A stretch of 61,481 nucleotides of DNA, taken from the NCBI GenBank assembly GCA_001632435.1, contig KV424083.1:1680-63160 (forward strand), read 5' to 3'. Made by a program: the position numbers and the translations under genes. Source of the stretch: Calocera cornea HHB12733 (taxonomy: Eukaryota > Basidiomycota > Dacrymycetes > Dacrymycetales > Dacrymycetaceae). Below the pieces are notes generated by a model, which was not told the origin of the DNA, ran no database searches, and saw only the letters and a list, made by a program, of their open reading frames with translations. This document shows positions 43,209-57,089 of the stretch, in pieces; position 1 is the stretch's first letter; every line of letters begins with the position of its first letter.

Positions 43209-44368
43209 TTAGACTTCCCAGATGCCAACGCCTTCGACGCGAGAAGGGAGTCGCCCAACCGTTTGGAAGCGCGCGTTGCCCATGAACTTCCACATTGTCG
43301 ATGAGCCAGCAAATGTACTTCCTGCAGCCAGCTTCAGTACAGTTAACGGATGCTGCGACATGATTACGTACCGTGCTCGGTGCCCGTCCGATTGCAAATC
43401 ACCACGAAGCGCTCCGTGTTCTCCCCGTCCAAGAGCATATCGCTGAGCCGATACAGCCAGTAGGCGACGTTCTGTCTGTCCCACTCCCTCCCGCTCCTCT
43501 GCTGCCTCTCTCGTTGGCCACTCTGCATCCCTGCCTCTAGGACGGCAGTCACGCCTTCATCCCCAGCCCGCTCCTCCACTGCCTCTGCGCCCTCCTCAAG
43601 TTCATCCAGGTCCGTTTGCGTCTCTGGTTCTCCCTCCTTGCTCGCTTCGGATTTGAGCCATGCGCATATAACGATCAAAAGCCGCACGTCGTTCTGTATG
43701 CACCACTCTCCAAGGTTTACAGGTGGATTCAGGTCGTTGCATATCGCAAGTGCAGTGGTGAGCCCTGCAATCGGGGTGGGGAGTAAAGTGAAGTCATGTC
43801 CTGCCCATGTCAGTCAGTTTAGGACATCACTACGACGCACATAGGCATACCTGGCGATGCCCATGGCAGGTCCATCTCGAAGAGGTTGTACTTCCTGTAG
43901 TTGTGAACGAGCCCCTCTGGACCGTATACCATGGCGCTGTTGTACCCGATCTTTCCATCTTCTGACTTGCCATCGGGCAACTCGGGGTAGCCAGCTATGA
44001 CATTGCATCCCAGCCTGCGAGCTAGACGCGCGCAGAAAGAGGCAGTCAAGCCTTTGTTGGGAGACTCGAGAAGCGGCTTGAGCTGAGATGGGTCGGGGAA
44101 GGCATAGCCTGGGGATTGAGTCAGTCAGACCGCTCGAAGCAGGACGGATAGATAGAACACACCGGAGAAGCACATCTCAGGCAAGCAAACAAGATCGACG
44201 GTTCCAGGCTGTATCCTTGCAGTCACTCCTTCGACTCGCTTGATGTTGCGCTCTACATCCGCCCACTACCGGCACATTGTTAGCATAGTAACTGGATGGC
44301 GTGGGAAGTGGACATGCGATGGGTGTGTACTGGACCACCGCTACGCGAAGGCCAGGTCGCGCAGACAT
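43209..44368 (-). CDS. Nitrilase-family amidase, Nta1-like, 317 aa
   Basis: Carbon-nitrogen hydrolase resembling the N-terminal Asn/Gln amidase that feeds the N-degron pathway. Exons: 44368-44318, 44265-44163, 44108-43851, 43800-43372 and 43321-43209. The catalytic triad is visible: Glu in LVCLPEM, Lys in YRKYNLFEMD, Cys in LAICNDLNPP. Intron 1 appears to be a GC-AG intron: GCATGT donor, TGCTAAC branch site, GGTAG acceptor; no in-phase GT donor keeps the frame. An acidic insert (EGEPETQTDLDELEEGAEAV) lies after the Cys motif. It is shorter than yeast Nta1 (457 aa), so a different nitrilase-branch substrate is possible. Confidence 0.8.
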
Positions 44369-44868
44369 GGCGAGGTTTCGAGTAGAGTGCTTTGAGAGGA
44401 TGCGTAAGGGCCGCCAGAGCATGCAAGGACGACAATATGCGGGCAAGCAGAGCGTTACTGACCGGAAGCCGAGGGTTGATGTGGCATGTCCATGAATGGA
44501 GGACGCGCCGACTCACAGACACGTTACGGCATCTCCCGTCCACAACCTCCGCCGCGTCGTCGGAGAGCTCGCGACGACGGCGACGACTGACAATTAACGA
44601 AGAGTGTATACTGCTTCATTTACTTGAGAACCTCGTCATGTCTTGTAAACCAGCCTGTGCTGCTTGAGCGGGTATGTGTACGCTCCTACTTACATGCTCA
44701 GTGACTGGCCTCTGCCTTGAGACCTAAAGTGATCGGAAGCACGAGCGATGTCTCTGCACCTCACCCACGCGACGTGGGCTAGCAAATAAGAGTGACGCTG
44801 TCGATCTGGATCTAGCTGCGTTTCTCTCTCTTTCCCTCCTTCAAACAGCAACACCGACACATACAACG
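44369..44868. promoter_or_regulatory. Divergent promoter (amidase / aspartic protease)
   Basis: 500 bp between two divergent starts. The 50 bp before the protease ATG are pyrimidine-rich (TTTCTCTCTCTTTCCCTCC), a common leader type for secreted fungal enzymes. Confidence 0.4.
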
Positions 44869-46277
44869 ATGTTAAGTCTCTCCTTTGCCTCGCTCGTTCT
44901 CTTCCTCGGGCTCGCGACTGCTGGCCCAGTCTCGCGCCGAGCACGCCCACTTCAGCTACGCGGGCCCACTCGGTCATACAGCTGCCTTCGTCCCGACGGG
45001 ACCTTTGACTACTCTTGGGCACACACTCAGTCGCAGATGGTCAAGGCCAAGTATCAGCATACGTCGTCTCTGGCTACCACCGTGGAGCCTCTGCCCAACA
45101 CGCTGACTGTGAACCGACGCCGGTCGTCGGGCTCTGTTCAGCTTGTGGATTACATCCAGGATGGTCTAGATCTCGAGTACTACGGTGGGATCTCCCTCGG
45201 AACTCCCGCCCAGCAGCTCACGGTAGACTTTGATACCGGGAGCGCGGATCTGGTGAGCACTTCGGAACGGCATGTATGCGCGTCTACTGACCTATGCCAT
45301 CACAGTGGGTCCCGACTGTTTGCGTGAACTGCGACGGCGACCTCCCTGAGACCTACTTCCACACGGAGCAGTCCAGCACCTACCAGCAGACTGAAAGACC
45401 GTTCGAGATTACTTATGGCAGTGGTGAGGTCGCTGGTACAATCGCAAAGGATACTGCCGAGCTCTCCGGCTTGCGCGTGACTTCACAGTAAGTGTGCATT
45501 ACTGAATGCATGCATGTCTTAAGAGGTCTTCCAGGACCCTCGGCGCCGTGAATGTTGTATCCCAACAATTCACGAACGACCCTTCCAGCGGGATCCTCGG
45601 CCTGGCGTTCCAGGGCATTGCTCAAACTCAAGCACCGCCCATCGTTCAGCAACTGTATACGGCTGGGGTACGTTGATGTTCTCGTGGATACGTTCTCCCA
45701 TCTGATGAGACATCAGGCCCTCGATCAACCGTTATTCGCATTCTTTCTCAGCCGACAGACTCAAGGTGCCGTCCTCACGATTGGTAGCACCGATACGTCG
45801 CATTATAGTGGCGACATCACCTACACCTCGGTCACGACGGAGTCATATTGGGAGGTCCAGTCCACCGGCTCCGTCGTAAACGGCAAGACCGTCGGCCAAG
45901 GATTCAAGGCTGCCATCGACACCGGCACGACGCTTATCTACATACCCACCTCCGCAGCTACAGCTCTCTATGCCGCCATCCCGGGTGCACGGTCAGACCC
46001 GGACGAAGGTAGCGGCATGTATGCGTACCCGTGCGCCTCCAATCCCAGCGTCGGCTTCAGCTTCGCTGGCTCCCCCAACGTATATACCGTCGACCTGCGG
46101 GACTTCAACCTTGGTCCAGCGAGCGAGCAGGACATGTGTGTCGGTGGAGTGATCGGGATGGACATAACGGATACGAATGACGAGCCCCTGGCGATCATCG
46201 GAGATGAGTTCCTCAAGAGCTGGTATAGTGTGTACAGTTTCGACGGGCCGAGGGTCGGGTTCGCGAAGGCGAAATGA
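44869..46277 (+). CDS. Secreted pepsin-like aspartic protease (A1), 419 aa
   Basis: Endopeptidase, probably extracellular or vacuolar. Exons: 44869-45252, 45306-45487, 45535-45667 and 45717-46277. The N-terminus is a signal peptide (LSFASLVLFLGLATAGPVS), followed by a basic propeptide of roughly 85 residues. The mature domain has the first active site VDFDTGSADLWVP (split by intron 1), the flap ITYGSGEVAG, GILGLAFQGI and the second active site AIDTGTTLIYIP. It ends with AIIGDEFLKSWYSVYSFDGP and VGFAKAK. The Tyr-Gly-Ser-Gly flap and both DTG triads are intact, so an active enzyme is expected. It resembles the polyporopepsin group. Confidence 0.95.
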
Positions 46278-47096
46278 GAAATGCATCGTCTCCACACTCT
46301 TTTTGAAAGATGATACAAATAGTGTAATACAATAGAATAGTCGAATTGAACACGGCCATGCAGCTGCGAACCAAATGAGTCATGCATGATATCCGCTTTG
46401 AAGAAGCTGCAGAAGGTCGCGGCAGTAGAAGCTACAGAAGCCAGGGCTGGGCGAAGCTGCTGGCGCACAATGGGCAGAAGCGTTCGAAAGAGGCCCCGGA
46501 AGAGCGTTGGCCAAGTGCATTCAGCAGACTGAATCAGTGGAACACGATGAATTCTCATTCCCACCACTTCCACCTGTCTAACCTACACTACACCTCACGA
46601 CCTCCCCCTCCCTCCCCAAAATGCGTACTACGCCCGGAAGATCTAAGCATGTAATATGTACCACGTGTGGTTCGGGCGTTATGATAGCGGTAGCGACACA
46701 GTGATTCGGAAGACTCGAAATGGATGCTTGGAAGACGGAGAGGAAGCTCTGCAGGGAAGAGACGGAATGACGGTCGAGGGTCGAGGGTCGAGCGGACAGG
46801 AGGCAGTCATATACGCGAACGAAACAGAACAGAACATATGATATCGGAGCAGCGAGAGAAGAAGCGAGCGACCGGAGATCCCAAAGAGATTGGATTGAGA
46901 GCGAAGGAGAACCAAGGAGAGTAAGAGAGAGAGAGAGCGTGCGGTGCGGGTCGGGATCAGAAGCATACGAACGAACGAACGAAGGCGGGTACTGCGCTCG
47001 GGCAGATTTTAGGAGGAAGGCGCGATGCAAGAGGCAGGGGGAGGAGAAGATGAGATCAGATCAGATGGTGACGCAGTGGAGCCGGATCCGAAGCGG
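46278..47096. other. Convergent intergenic region
   Basis: 3' flanks of the protease and tandem-BTB gene 2. A short purine run (GAGAGAGAGAG) and an ACGA tetramer repeat lie at 46925-46985. No gene is seen. Confidence 0.45.
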
Positions 47097-48982
47097 CTAC
47101 AGATCATCCGGGTCGAGCGACTCTGGCAGCTGGTCGATCTTCTTCTTGAGCTCCTGGAGCCAATCATGGTCCGCGATGTTGAAAATGTTGTTGCACTGGT
47201 GGTAGCCGATGCGGTCAAAGCTGCGCCTGACCTGCTCGACGTCGAACGACTTCGTCACAAAGCTGAGCGAGAAGATGGCGTCGCTGACGGGGCGCCGGCG
47301 GATCTCCTCCAGCGCCAGGCGCAGCCAGTTGGACGCCCAAGCGATCTTGCATTGCTCGCAGGGTGAGGGAGGGGGCCGCTCCGTCAGGATCGCGGCGATC
47401 TGTGCTGCACGGGTGTCGCGGAACTGGAGCAGGCGGAGGAAGGAGATGGCCGAGAGGCCGAAGACGGACTCTTCCGCCGTCTGCTCGAGGTCCGATCGGA
47501 GGGTGAAGCTCGAGGCGAGGCGCGCAACGTCCGGCAGCTCGTACCTGCAGGCTAGCGCATACACGCGCACGGGATCGAGCTGGATAAAGTGCGGTTCGCG
47601 GAGGATGCCGGCGAGGTGCTGCAGCGCCGAGTCCATCTCGAACTTGTGTGCTGCCTCGAGCACGGGCTCGATCTGCGCGAAGGTGCGGAACTGCGGTTTC
47701 GGCACGGGGTAGATGAGCTGCAGGAGCAGCTTGAGCGTCCGCCCCCGTTCGGTGCAGTCTACGATTGGCATCGCGCTCTCCGGGTCACGCGGGTCGATAT
47801 CCGGCTGGGACTGAGGCAGCGAGAACAGGTGCTTCCAGAAGTGCGAGGCCTGGATGAGGATGCGCCGGTAGACGCGGATGTCCTGCGAGTCGATCGAGCG
47901 CAGAATGCAGTCGCCCTCCGAGAAGATGTTGTCCATCTGCGGGGTGGAGGGTACAGGTGTCATGGGCGAGACCTGCGATGCGGTGCTTTGTACGGACTTG
48001 CGGGAGTAGGCTGCGGGGCGTCAGCTGTGCGCATACATAAACCAGGTTGCAGCTTACAGGGCGAGTGTCGCCGCATACTCTGCGTTGCAGCTTGCTTCAG
48101 ATCCTTCATCCTTTGGCTGAGCACAAAGTAGTTGTCGCACTCGGGACAATTGGTCTTCCCGACCTCCTGGTGCACAAACTGCTCGCTGAATATCATGTCG
48201 GTCCCGGGGCGCTTCTTGATCTCGTCCACCGCGCGGACGTAGTAGCGCATGCTCCAGCTGTCGCCAGGCATCCCCTGACAGGTCTTGCACAGTGCGGACT
48301 TCCACCCCTTGAGCGCCTCGAGGATGTCGCCCCTCCGGCGGCGGTGGCGCGTCATGAGCTTGACGAGGTCCGTTGCGCTGATGTTGCCGACCTCCTTCTC
48401 GCCCACCTGGGCCAGGTCGAGCTTCCCAGTCGCCTCGGCGGCGATATCCGCCTCCTCGTTGAACCGCCAGCGCGTCGCAGCTGCGTATATGCGGATCGGG
48501 TAGTTGTTCAATATCTCTGGCTTGACCAGCATCTTCCGCAGCAGCTGCATGACGTGTCCGACTTGGTAGACGACTGCCAGCTGGAGCACGGCGAGGAAGG
48601 CGTCGAGGTCCTGGCCGACCTCCGGCCGGCAGTCAGGGTAGATGTACTGCAGCAGCATGTCTATCGTCCTGCCCTCTGCGTCGATGTTGAGCACGGGCAC
48701 CTCGGGGCTGAGCTCGCCCAGCGCGTTCGCGAACACGGGCGACGCACGCTTAAGCATGATCGCGTGCGCATACAGGTCCACGTCGTCCTTCCCGCGGAGG
48801 ATGACGTCTGCGTCCTCGACGCCGGTGCCGAACAGCGGCGGTGGGAGCGGGAACTCCTCAGCGACGACGTCGAGCCTCGACCCCGGGCGGGTGGTCGCGA
48901 TGGAAGAGGCGTCGGTGATGGAGGAGAGGGTGAGGCCGGGGTGCGGGGGTAGCACGTCCTGGTCATCGCTGGCGTAGCCCAT
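47097..48982 (-). CDS. Tandem BTB/POZ protein 2, 612 aa
   Basis: Exons: 48982-48058 and 48010-47097, with one intron at the boundary between the two BTB halves, as in paralogue 1. Half one: VEDADVILRGKDDVDLYAHA, YPDCRPEV, PIRIYAAATRWRFNEEA, RRRGDILEALKGW, CKTCQ ... CPECD. Half two: FSEGDCILRSIDSQDIRVYR, YPVPKPQFRTF, PVRVYALACRYELP, TRAAQIAAILT, CEQCKIAW ... YHQCNN. A Ser/Pro-rich linker joins the halves. The frame is open upstream to 49315, but MGYASDDQD is the plausible start. Orientation is opposite to paralogue 1. Function unknown. Confidence 0.87.
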
Positions 48983-50265
48983 GCTGGGCTCGGGGCCGGG
49001 GAGGGCGAGCGTCCAGTGCTGGTGCTGGAGGGAACCCGCCTGCCGGTACGGAAAGTCCGCGCTGAGAATACGCACGGTGGGCGGTTGGGGGTGGGGTAGC
49101 GGTGGGGGTGGGGGGCGATCGGCGGCGATGGGGAGGGGGGAGGTGGTGGTGCGAAGGGAGGAGGGTACCCAGGCGAGTGGAGAGGTGATGGAGGTGATGT
49201 ATGTATGTACCTGTGGTGCCGTGGCGTGTGTCGCTCCAGCTCCCCGGGCAGTGGCCGTCCCTCGTCCCACAACTCGCCGCTCTCGTCCACTTCCCAGCCA
49301 ACGCTCGAAGATCACTCAGCCCAGCCCTCGAGTGACCTCACCGCCGTAAAATTCCCACCGCTTCTCGAGCCGCGCTCTTCCTCCTTCTACGCGGAACACC
49401 GAGCAGCCGCTGTTGCAGCTGGGTTGCCGTCACCGTGAAATGCGCATCCCCCAAATTTCTGCATTCCCACACCCTCTGCCCCGCTTCTCTTCGCGAAGCA
49501 CACCGCGGCCTTCTCCGCGCACTTCACATTCCCACCGGGTGTGGCAGTGCTCGGGCATACTGTATCATCCCTCGCTCTTCCCATACCCTCACCCTCCAGA
49601 AATCTAGAGTGGACAATGCACCCTGTGGCGCCGAAGCAGTCCAGAACGTCCCAACGTCGTTTCGTTATTGGCCGAGCAGGTTGCCGTGGGCAAGATGTGA
49701 CGCCGGCCATGCGGGCGCGCGGCGATGGACAGCGCTTCTGTGGCTGAGCCCCCGAGGGCCCTTGCCGACGCCTGCTCCCGCTGCGCGACGCGCACCTGAT
49801 TCGCACACTTGGCGTGATCACATATAATCCTCCGACATCCGCGAGATAATGCGATAATAACAATTTGACATTATAGCCGCGCGTCATATGCCCCGCCTGC
49901 AATGATTGTTGTGAGAAACGCACCCCAGTCTCGCAGCCACTTTCAGTTGTGGCTAACCCCGTCATCCCGCCCGCATTCGTGGCGCGCGCCGCTCTACTGT
50001 AAAAGTATCCGAATGAATCCCTTGCGCGGCCCTGTTCCCAACATCACAACATCACAAGTCATCCCTGAGCGCGACACCCGGTTTCTCGTCGTCGTTCTCC
50101 GTCCTCCGTCCTCCTCCTATACCACTCCCGCTCCACTTTCAAACTTACATTCATTCCCGTACTCCCCTACCTGTTTCAGCTCTTGATAGCTCATAGGACT
50201 AGTGCGGCAAACCGAGGCTAGCGAGCGGTAAGGGACCGATCCGACATCGTCACATCGTCATCGTC
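48983..50265. promoter_or_regulatory. Divergent intergenic region (tandem-BTB 2 / DEAH helicase)
   Basis: About 1.3 kb upstream of both genes. The BTB-2 proximal part is GC-rich (GGGGTGGGG motifs near 49080-49140). A short AT-rich segment lies near 49820-49880. I see no convincing gene. Confidence 0.4.
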
Positions 50266-53194
<2,929 letters not shown>

Positions 53195-54414
53195 CAACAT
53201 CGATCCTGCAAGCTGGATGTCAGCACGCATCTCCTTGGGCGTATCTATCTCCGGTTGCTGATCTCTCTATTTCGGGTTGCTGCACTCGGAATTGTGAATT
53301 ATGGACGGCCGTCAAATGTTGTCGAGTCGATCGAGTCAATGCAACAGTTTCCCGACGCAGCAATCCCCTATCAATGTGGCGGCAAGGAGATCCCGGGGGC
53401 CATGGTCGCCATGGCCCTAGCTCCTATAGCTCCTAGACTCATCATCGATGTACCTGACTGCAAATTCTACTCCACGTCGTCCGGGAATCAAGTTTGACAC
53501 CTCGAAGCCCTGGTCGACGGAAGACTAAATTCACTTCTGGAATCGGCCCCAACCCGAAGCACCAGCTGTTGCCTGGACGCCTGTGGGGCTGACGACCAAC
53601 AGTTGACAAGGTCGAGAAACTGTCTTCCATCTTGTTTGTAAATCCGACTCTGCTCACGGGTGTTTTCCCTTAACCGGTGTCGGGAAAGAAATTTCCGGAA
53701 AAGGGAGGCAACCTGTGCAGCTGAATTTCTGGTGGCTGTGTCAAACCCGGGGGCTGCGCGAATTGTGTCGTGTCGTCGGTCCCTCACACAGCTGGCGTGA
53801 TCTTCAGCCGTAGACGCCTTATTGATTCTTTTATCGCCGAGTTGCAAACCCGAAAGCGCTGACCGCAGTTGACTGTGCTTCCATCTGCGCTTGGGAACTC
53901 ATTTTCCTCGGCAGCGGCAATTTAGCGACAGCGGCTCGACCGACTCAGCCCACCATGTCTGCGAGGCCGCCAATTAAACACCATGCTTAGGTTGTCAAGT
54001 CCCTGGCGCCTCGGCTCGGAACCCGAAGAACCCTCGTTCGTGTACCGAGCACGAACGGTCGCGTTGACCAGTGCTGGGTCATTGCACCGCAACCCCCGCG
54101 GTTATCCCAGATGTCCCGGTGCATTCAAGTCTGGTACACCTATAAAGGTTGCGACATGACACCTGTCGAGGGGTCCGAAATCCAGATCGAACCTCCACAT
54201 CCACTGCTTCTTTCAGGGGCGAACTCCAAGCGCGCAGTCTGTCACACGCACTCCTTGCTTTCCCGGATCGTGCTCCGCCCCTGTCCTATGCACGCAATCT
54301 TTCGGAAAGTCCTACGTAAAAAAGCCGTACTCTATGATCAAGACTTGAAAGCTGATATATGACTCAGTTGCAGTCCAATTTTGCTGCAGGTGTCGTGCCC
54401 GTAAAGCCCATCAA
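53195..54414. other. Intergenic region upstream of the Ca2+/H+ exchanger
   Basis: About 1.2 kb. Frames at 53255-53497 and 53488-53847 have no splice or domain support. ACCTATAAAGG at 54136-54146 is a TATA-like element, 270 bp before the exchanger ATG. Confidence 0.4.
54139..54145 (+). promoter_or_regulatory. TATA-like element upstream of the CAX gene
   Basis: TATAAAG preceded by ACACC, about 270 bp before ATG 54415. Confidence 0.35.
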
Positions 54415-56537
54415 ATGTCCCATGCCACACCACTCGCGGCGAAATCAGGGGAAAGCCCAGCGGCGACCCTCGTCGGGATCGAATATTCTCTCGAGGAGAA
54501 GGCTGAAGAACAATCCTTCTCCGACTCGGAAACGAGTCGATCGAGCTCCAGTACCCTCACAGAGACGGTTTATGGTCTGAAGGGAGAGTTCGCCAAGCTC
54601 AATGAACGGCTCGAATCGTACGACATCGCGCTCGAGGCGATTGAAGCTCGTGTTACATTTCTTCCTCAGTCACGTCCTTCTACTCGACCGCACACACCAG
54701 TGCTCACGCCGGTACCCTCTCTGCAGCCCGCATTAGAGCCTTCCCGAGAACCTACCTCAAATACCCACAAATACCCCAAGCCGACAACCCGTGGTAGTTT
54801 GAAGGAGATCGCAAGGTCCAGCGGTATGTATCTCATGCTCTACCACGATATATTGTGTTTCTGAACTGCCGCGTCTAGTGTTGAACGTATTACTTTCGTT
54901 CATTCCGATTGGATGGGCATTGTATTTCACACATCAATCCGGGCTCGCCGTCTTTGTCAGTAAGCAGGAGGTGTCATTCACATCCGATGACACCGCGAGA
55001 TGAACCAACCTCTGCTTATAGCGACCTTCATCTCGATCATTCCTCTGGCACAGTTAATTGGATTTGGCACAGAGGAGCTAGCTCTTCGAGTTGGGTACGC
55101 ATAACTTCAGAGACTCAATGTGTACCTCACTGATCACAATATGCAGTCCCACCATTGGTGGCCTCCTAAATGCAACTCTTGGGAACGCCGGTGCGTCCTC
55201 AGATTTATCGCGGGGTACCGTTCGCTAAAAGTGTTGTACAGTCGAACTCATAGTGGCGATCATCGCATTAGCACAATGCAAGTTGACAATAGTTCAATCG
55301 TCGCGTGAGTGTCAGCCCTCTATTACCATACAGGTTGCTTACGCCCTCAAAGTGATGGGGTCAATTCTCAGTAACTTGCTGCTGGTACTTGGCATGTGCT
55401 TCTTCTGTGGTGGAACACGCTTCGCAGATCAGGCTTTCAAGCAAATGCAGTCACAGATGCACAGCACTCTTCTGGTGTTGAGCGTTATTGCGGTCTTGCT
55501 TCCTGGAGCTTTTCACTTTGCTGTGCAGTGGCGAAACAACGCAGATGACATCACGTCGGACGATGTGACCAACCAGGTCCAGTCGTCAGCGATATTAAAG
55601 ATGAGCCGTGGAGTGAGCACGTTTTCGACCAGGCTTAGATGGCGTCTCACTGTCACTCAGGTTGCTGTGATTCTCTTGGTCATCTATGGCTGCTACTTGT
55701 TCTTTACCCTGTACACGCATGCAGACACGCTCCAGGAGGAGGACGACATCAACAAGTCGAACCATTATAAACCCAGACTGGGAAAGGATGGCAAGGAGAA
55801 GCCACGTCTCAGCTGGCCGCGGCCTTGGAATTGGGGACGACGCTCCGTTTTGCCTATAGTGACTACGAACGGGGATGAGGAAAAGGGACCGACCGTGTCC
55901 ACTGCTTCTACGCCGAAGGAAAATGTGGTGGAACTGCCGAAGCTGACGCTCACAATGACAATAGTGTTACTGGTTGTTGTCACAGTGGTGCGTCCCTCAC
56001 TCCCTGAATGCTTCGTTATGCTGACCACAATCCAGCTCGTGGGTGTGACGTCGGAATTCCTGGTGGACTCTATCGACTCGGTCGTGGCTACGGGTGCTCT
56101 GAGCGAGGAATGGGTGGGCCTTATTCTGATCCCGATCATTGGCAACGCCGCGGAACACGTCTCGGCGGTGACAGTAGCAATCAAGGACAAGTCCGACCTA
56201 GCTATCAACATCGCTGTGGGGTCCAGTATCCAGATCGCCGTCTTTCTCATCCCGTTCATAACCGTCATTGCGTGGATCATGGGCAAGAACCTCACCATGC
56301 TGTTCGACCCGTTCGAGAGTCTGTCGTTGTTCTTGGCGGTGCTCGTCGTGAGCTATACAGTGCAAGATGGGAGGAGCAACTGGCTGGAGGGGATGGTACT
56401 GATGTGTGTGTATGTCATACTGGCACTCTGTTTCTTCTTCTACGTGAGTGCTTTCCTCCTGACCACATGTGCTCGGCCTGATGGTGGCACAGCCTGGATA
56501 TGACCCCACTTCGTTTCTCGGCATCACGTGTACGTAA
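54415..56537 (+). CDS. CAX-type Ca2+/H+ exchanger (Vcx1-like), 569 aa
   Basis: Vacuolar cation/proton antiporter that moves Ca2+ into the vacuole. Exons: 54415-54823, 54879-54959, 55022-55094, 55147-55190, 55242-55304, 55353-55612, 55661-55987, 56036-56443 and 56493-56537. An N-terminal cytosolic region of about 135 residues (Ser-rich, coiled-coil-like) precedes the transporter. The two alpha repeats are NATLGNAVELIVA ... SSLMGSILSNLLLVLG and LIPIIGNAAEHVSAVTVAIK ... AVGSSIQIAVFLIPF, each with the GNAxE motif. Between them is an acidic or charged loop (RPWNWGRRSV, DEEKGPTV). Introns 6, 7 and 8 of this list are each 48 nt and lack stops, so retention would stay in frame. An LTR retrotransposon sits directly downstream. 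Confidence 0.93.
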
Positions 56538-56559
56538 CGCGACCATACTCACCATGCAG

Positions 56560-57034
56560 ATATTTTTTACTCCCTGCGGTCAATCGAACATGCCTGTGCA
56601 CCACATCCGCTTGTCCTCACACCACAACGCCTGGTCCTTACACAATATCCCACCCCAACGGGCTCTACCGCTGTTGTGGTCGCAACGGGCAAGGGATGCG
56701 AGCTGGGATGCTGGAGCGCAAGGTGGGCAGGTGCAGGGCAAGAGGGCCGACGAGTCGCGGGAAAGATTCGACCAGAAGACCGTGAGATCAGAATGAACAA
56801 TGGTGAGATGCCTTCTGAGAGTGGTAGAGAACGAGTATACGATCCTTTCGATATAAGATAGCAAGAGTGTCCGACAAGAATTGGAGGAGTACAGGCAAAG
56901 ACGAGGTTGGGGAGAGAGTTGACGCGACAAGGCAAAACCCTGGAGATGGACGTCGCTATATACCTGCGAGCTGGGACAGACCCTGGCTCGCTGTCTCGCG
57001 CGTCGTCCTCACTGTCTCGCCTATGCTCATGACA
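56560..57034 (-). mobile_element. 3' LTR of Ty3/Gypsy element (outer end approximate)
   Basis: In element orientation the LTR begins TGTCATGAGC at 57034, right after the polypurine tract. It carries a TATA box (GGTATATAGC, 56956-56962), a repeated GCGAGACAG word (about 57020-56990) and pyrimidine-rich leader sequence. The outer boundary cannot be fixed because the 5' LTR lies outside the window. It must fall between the exchanger stop at 56537 and about 56620. Confidence 0.7.
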
Positions 57035-57048
57035 GTATCCCCCTCTTT
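57035..57048 (-). other. Polypurine tract of the retrotransposon
   Basis: In element orientation AAAGAGGGGGATAC directly precedes the LTR start TGTCATG, the standard primer site for plus-strand synthesis in Ty3/Gypsy elements. Confidence 0.75.
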
Positions 57049-57089
57049 GGGGTGAGCACCGGCGAGCCTTTGCTATACTACGAGCTATG

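Noticed and set aside
48047..48952. 301-aa plus-strand open frame
   Set aside because: Antisense of the first BTB half of tandem-BTB gene 2; no motif of its own.
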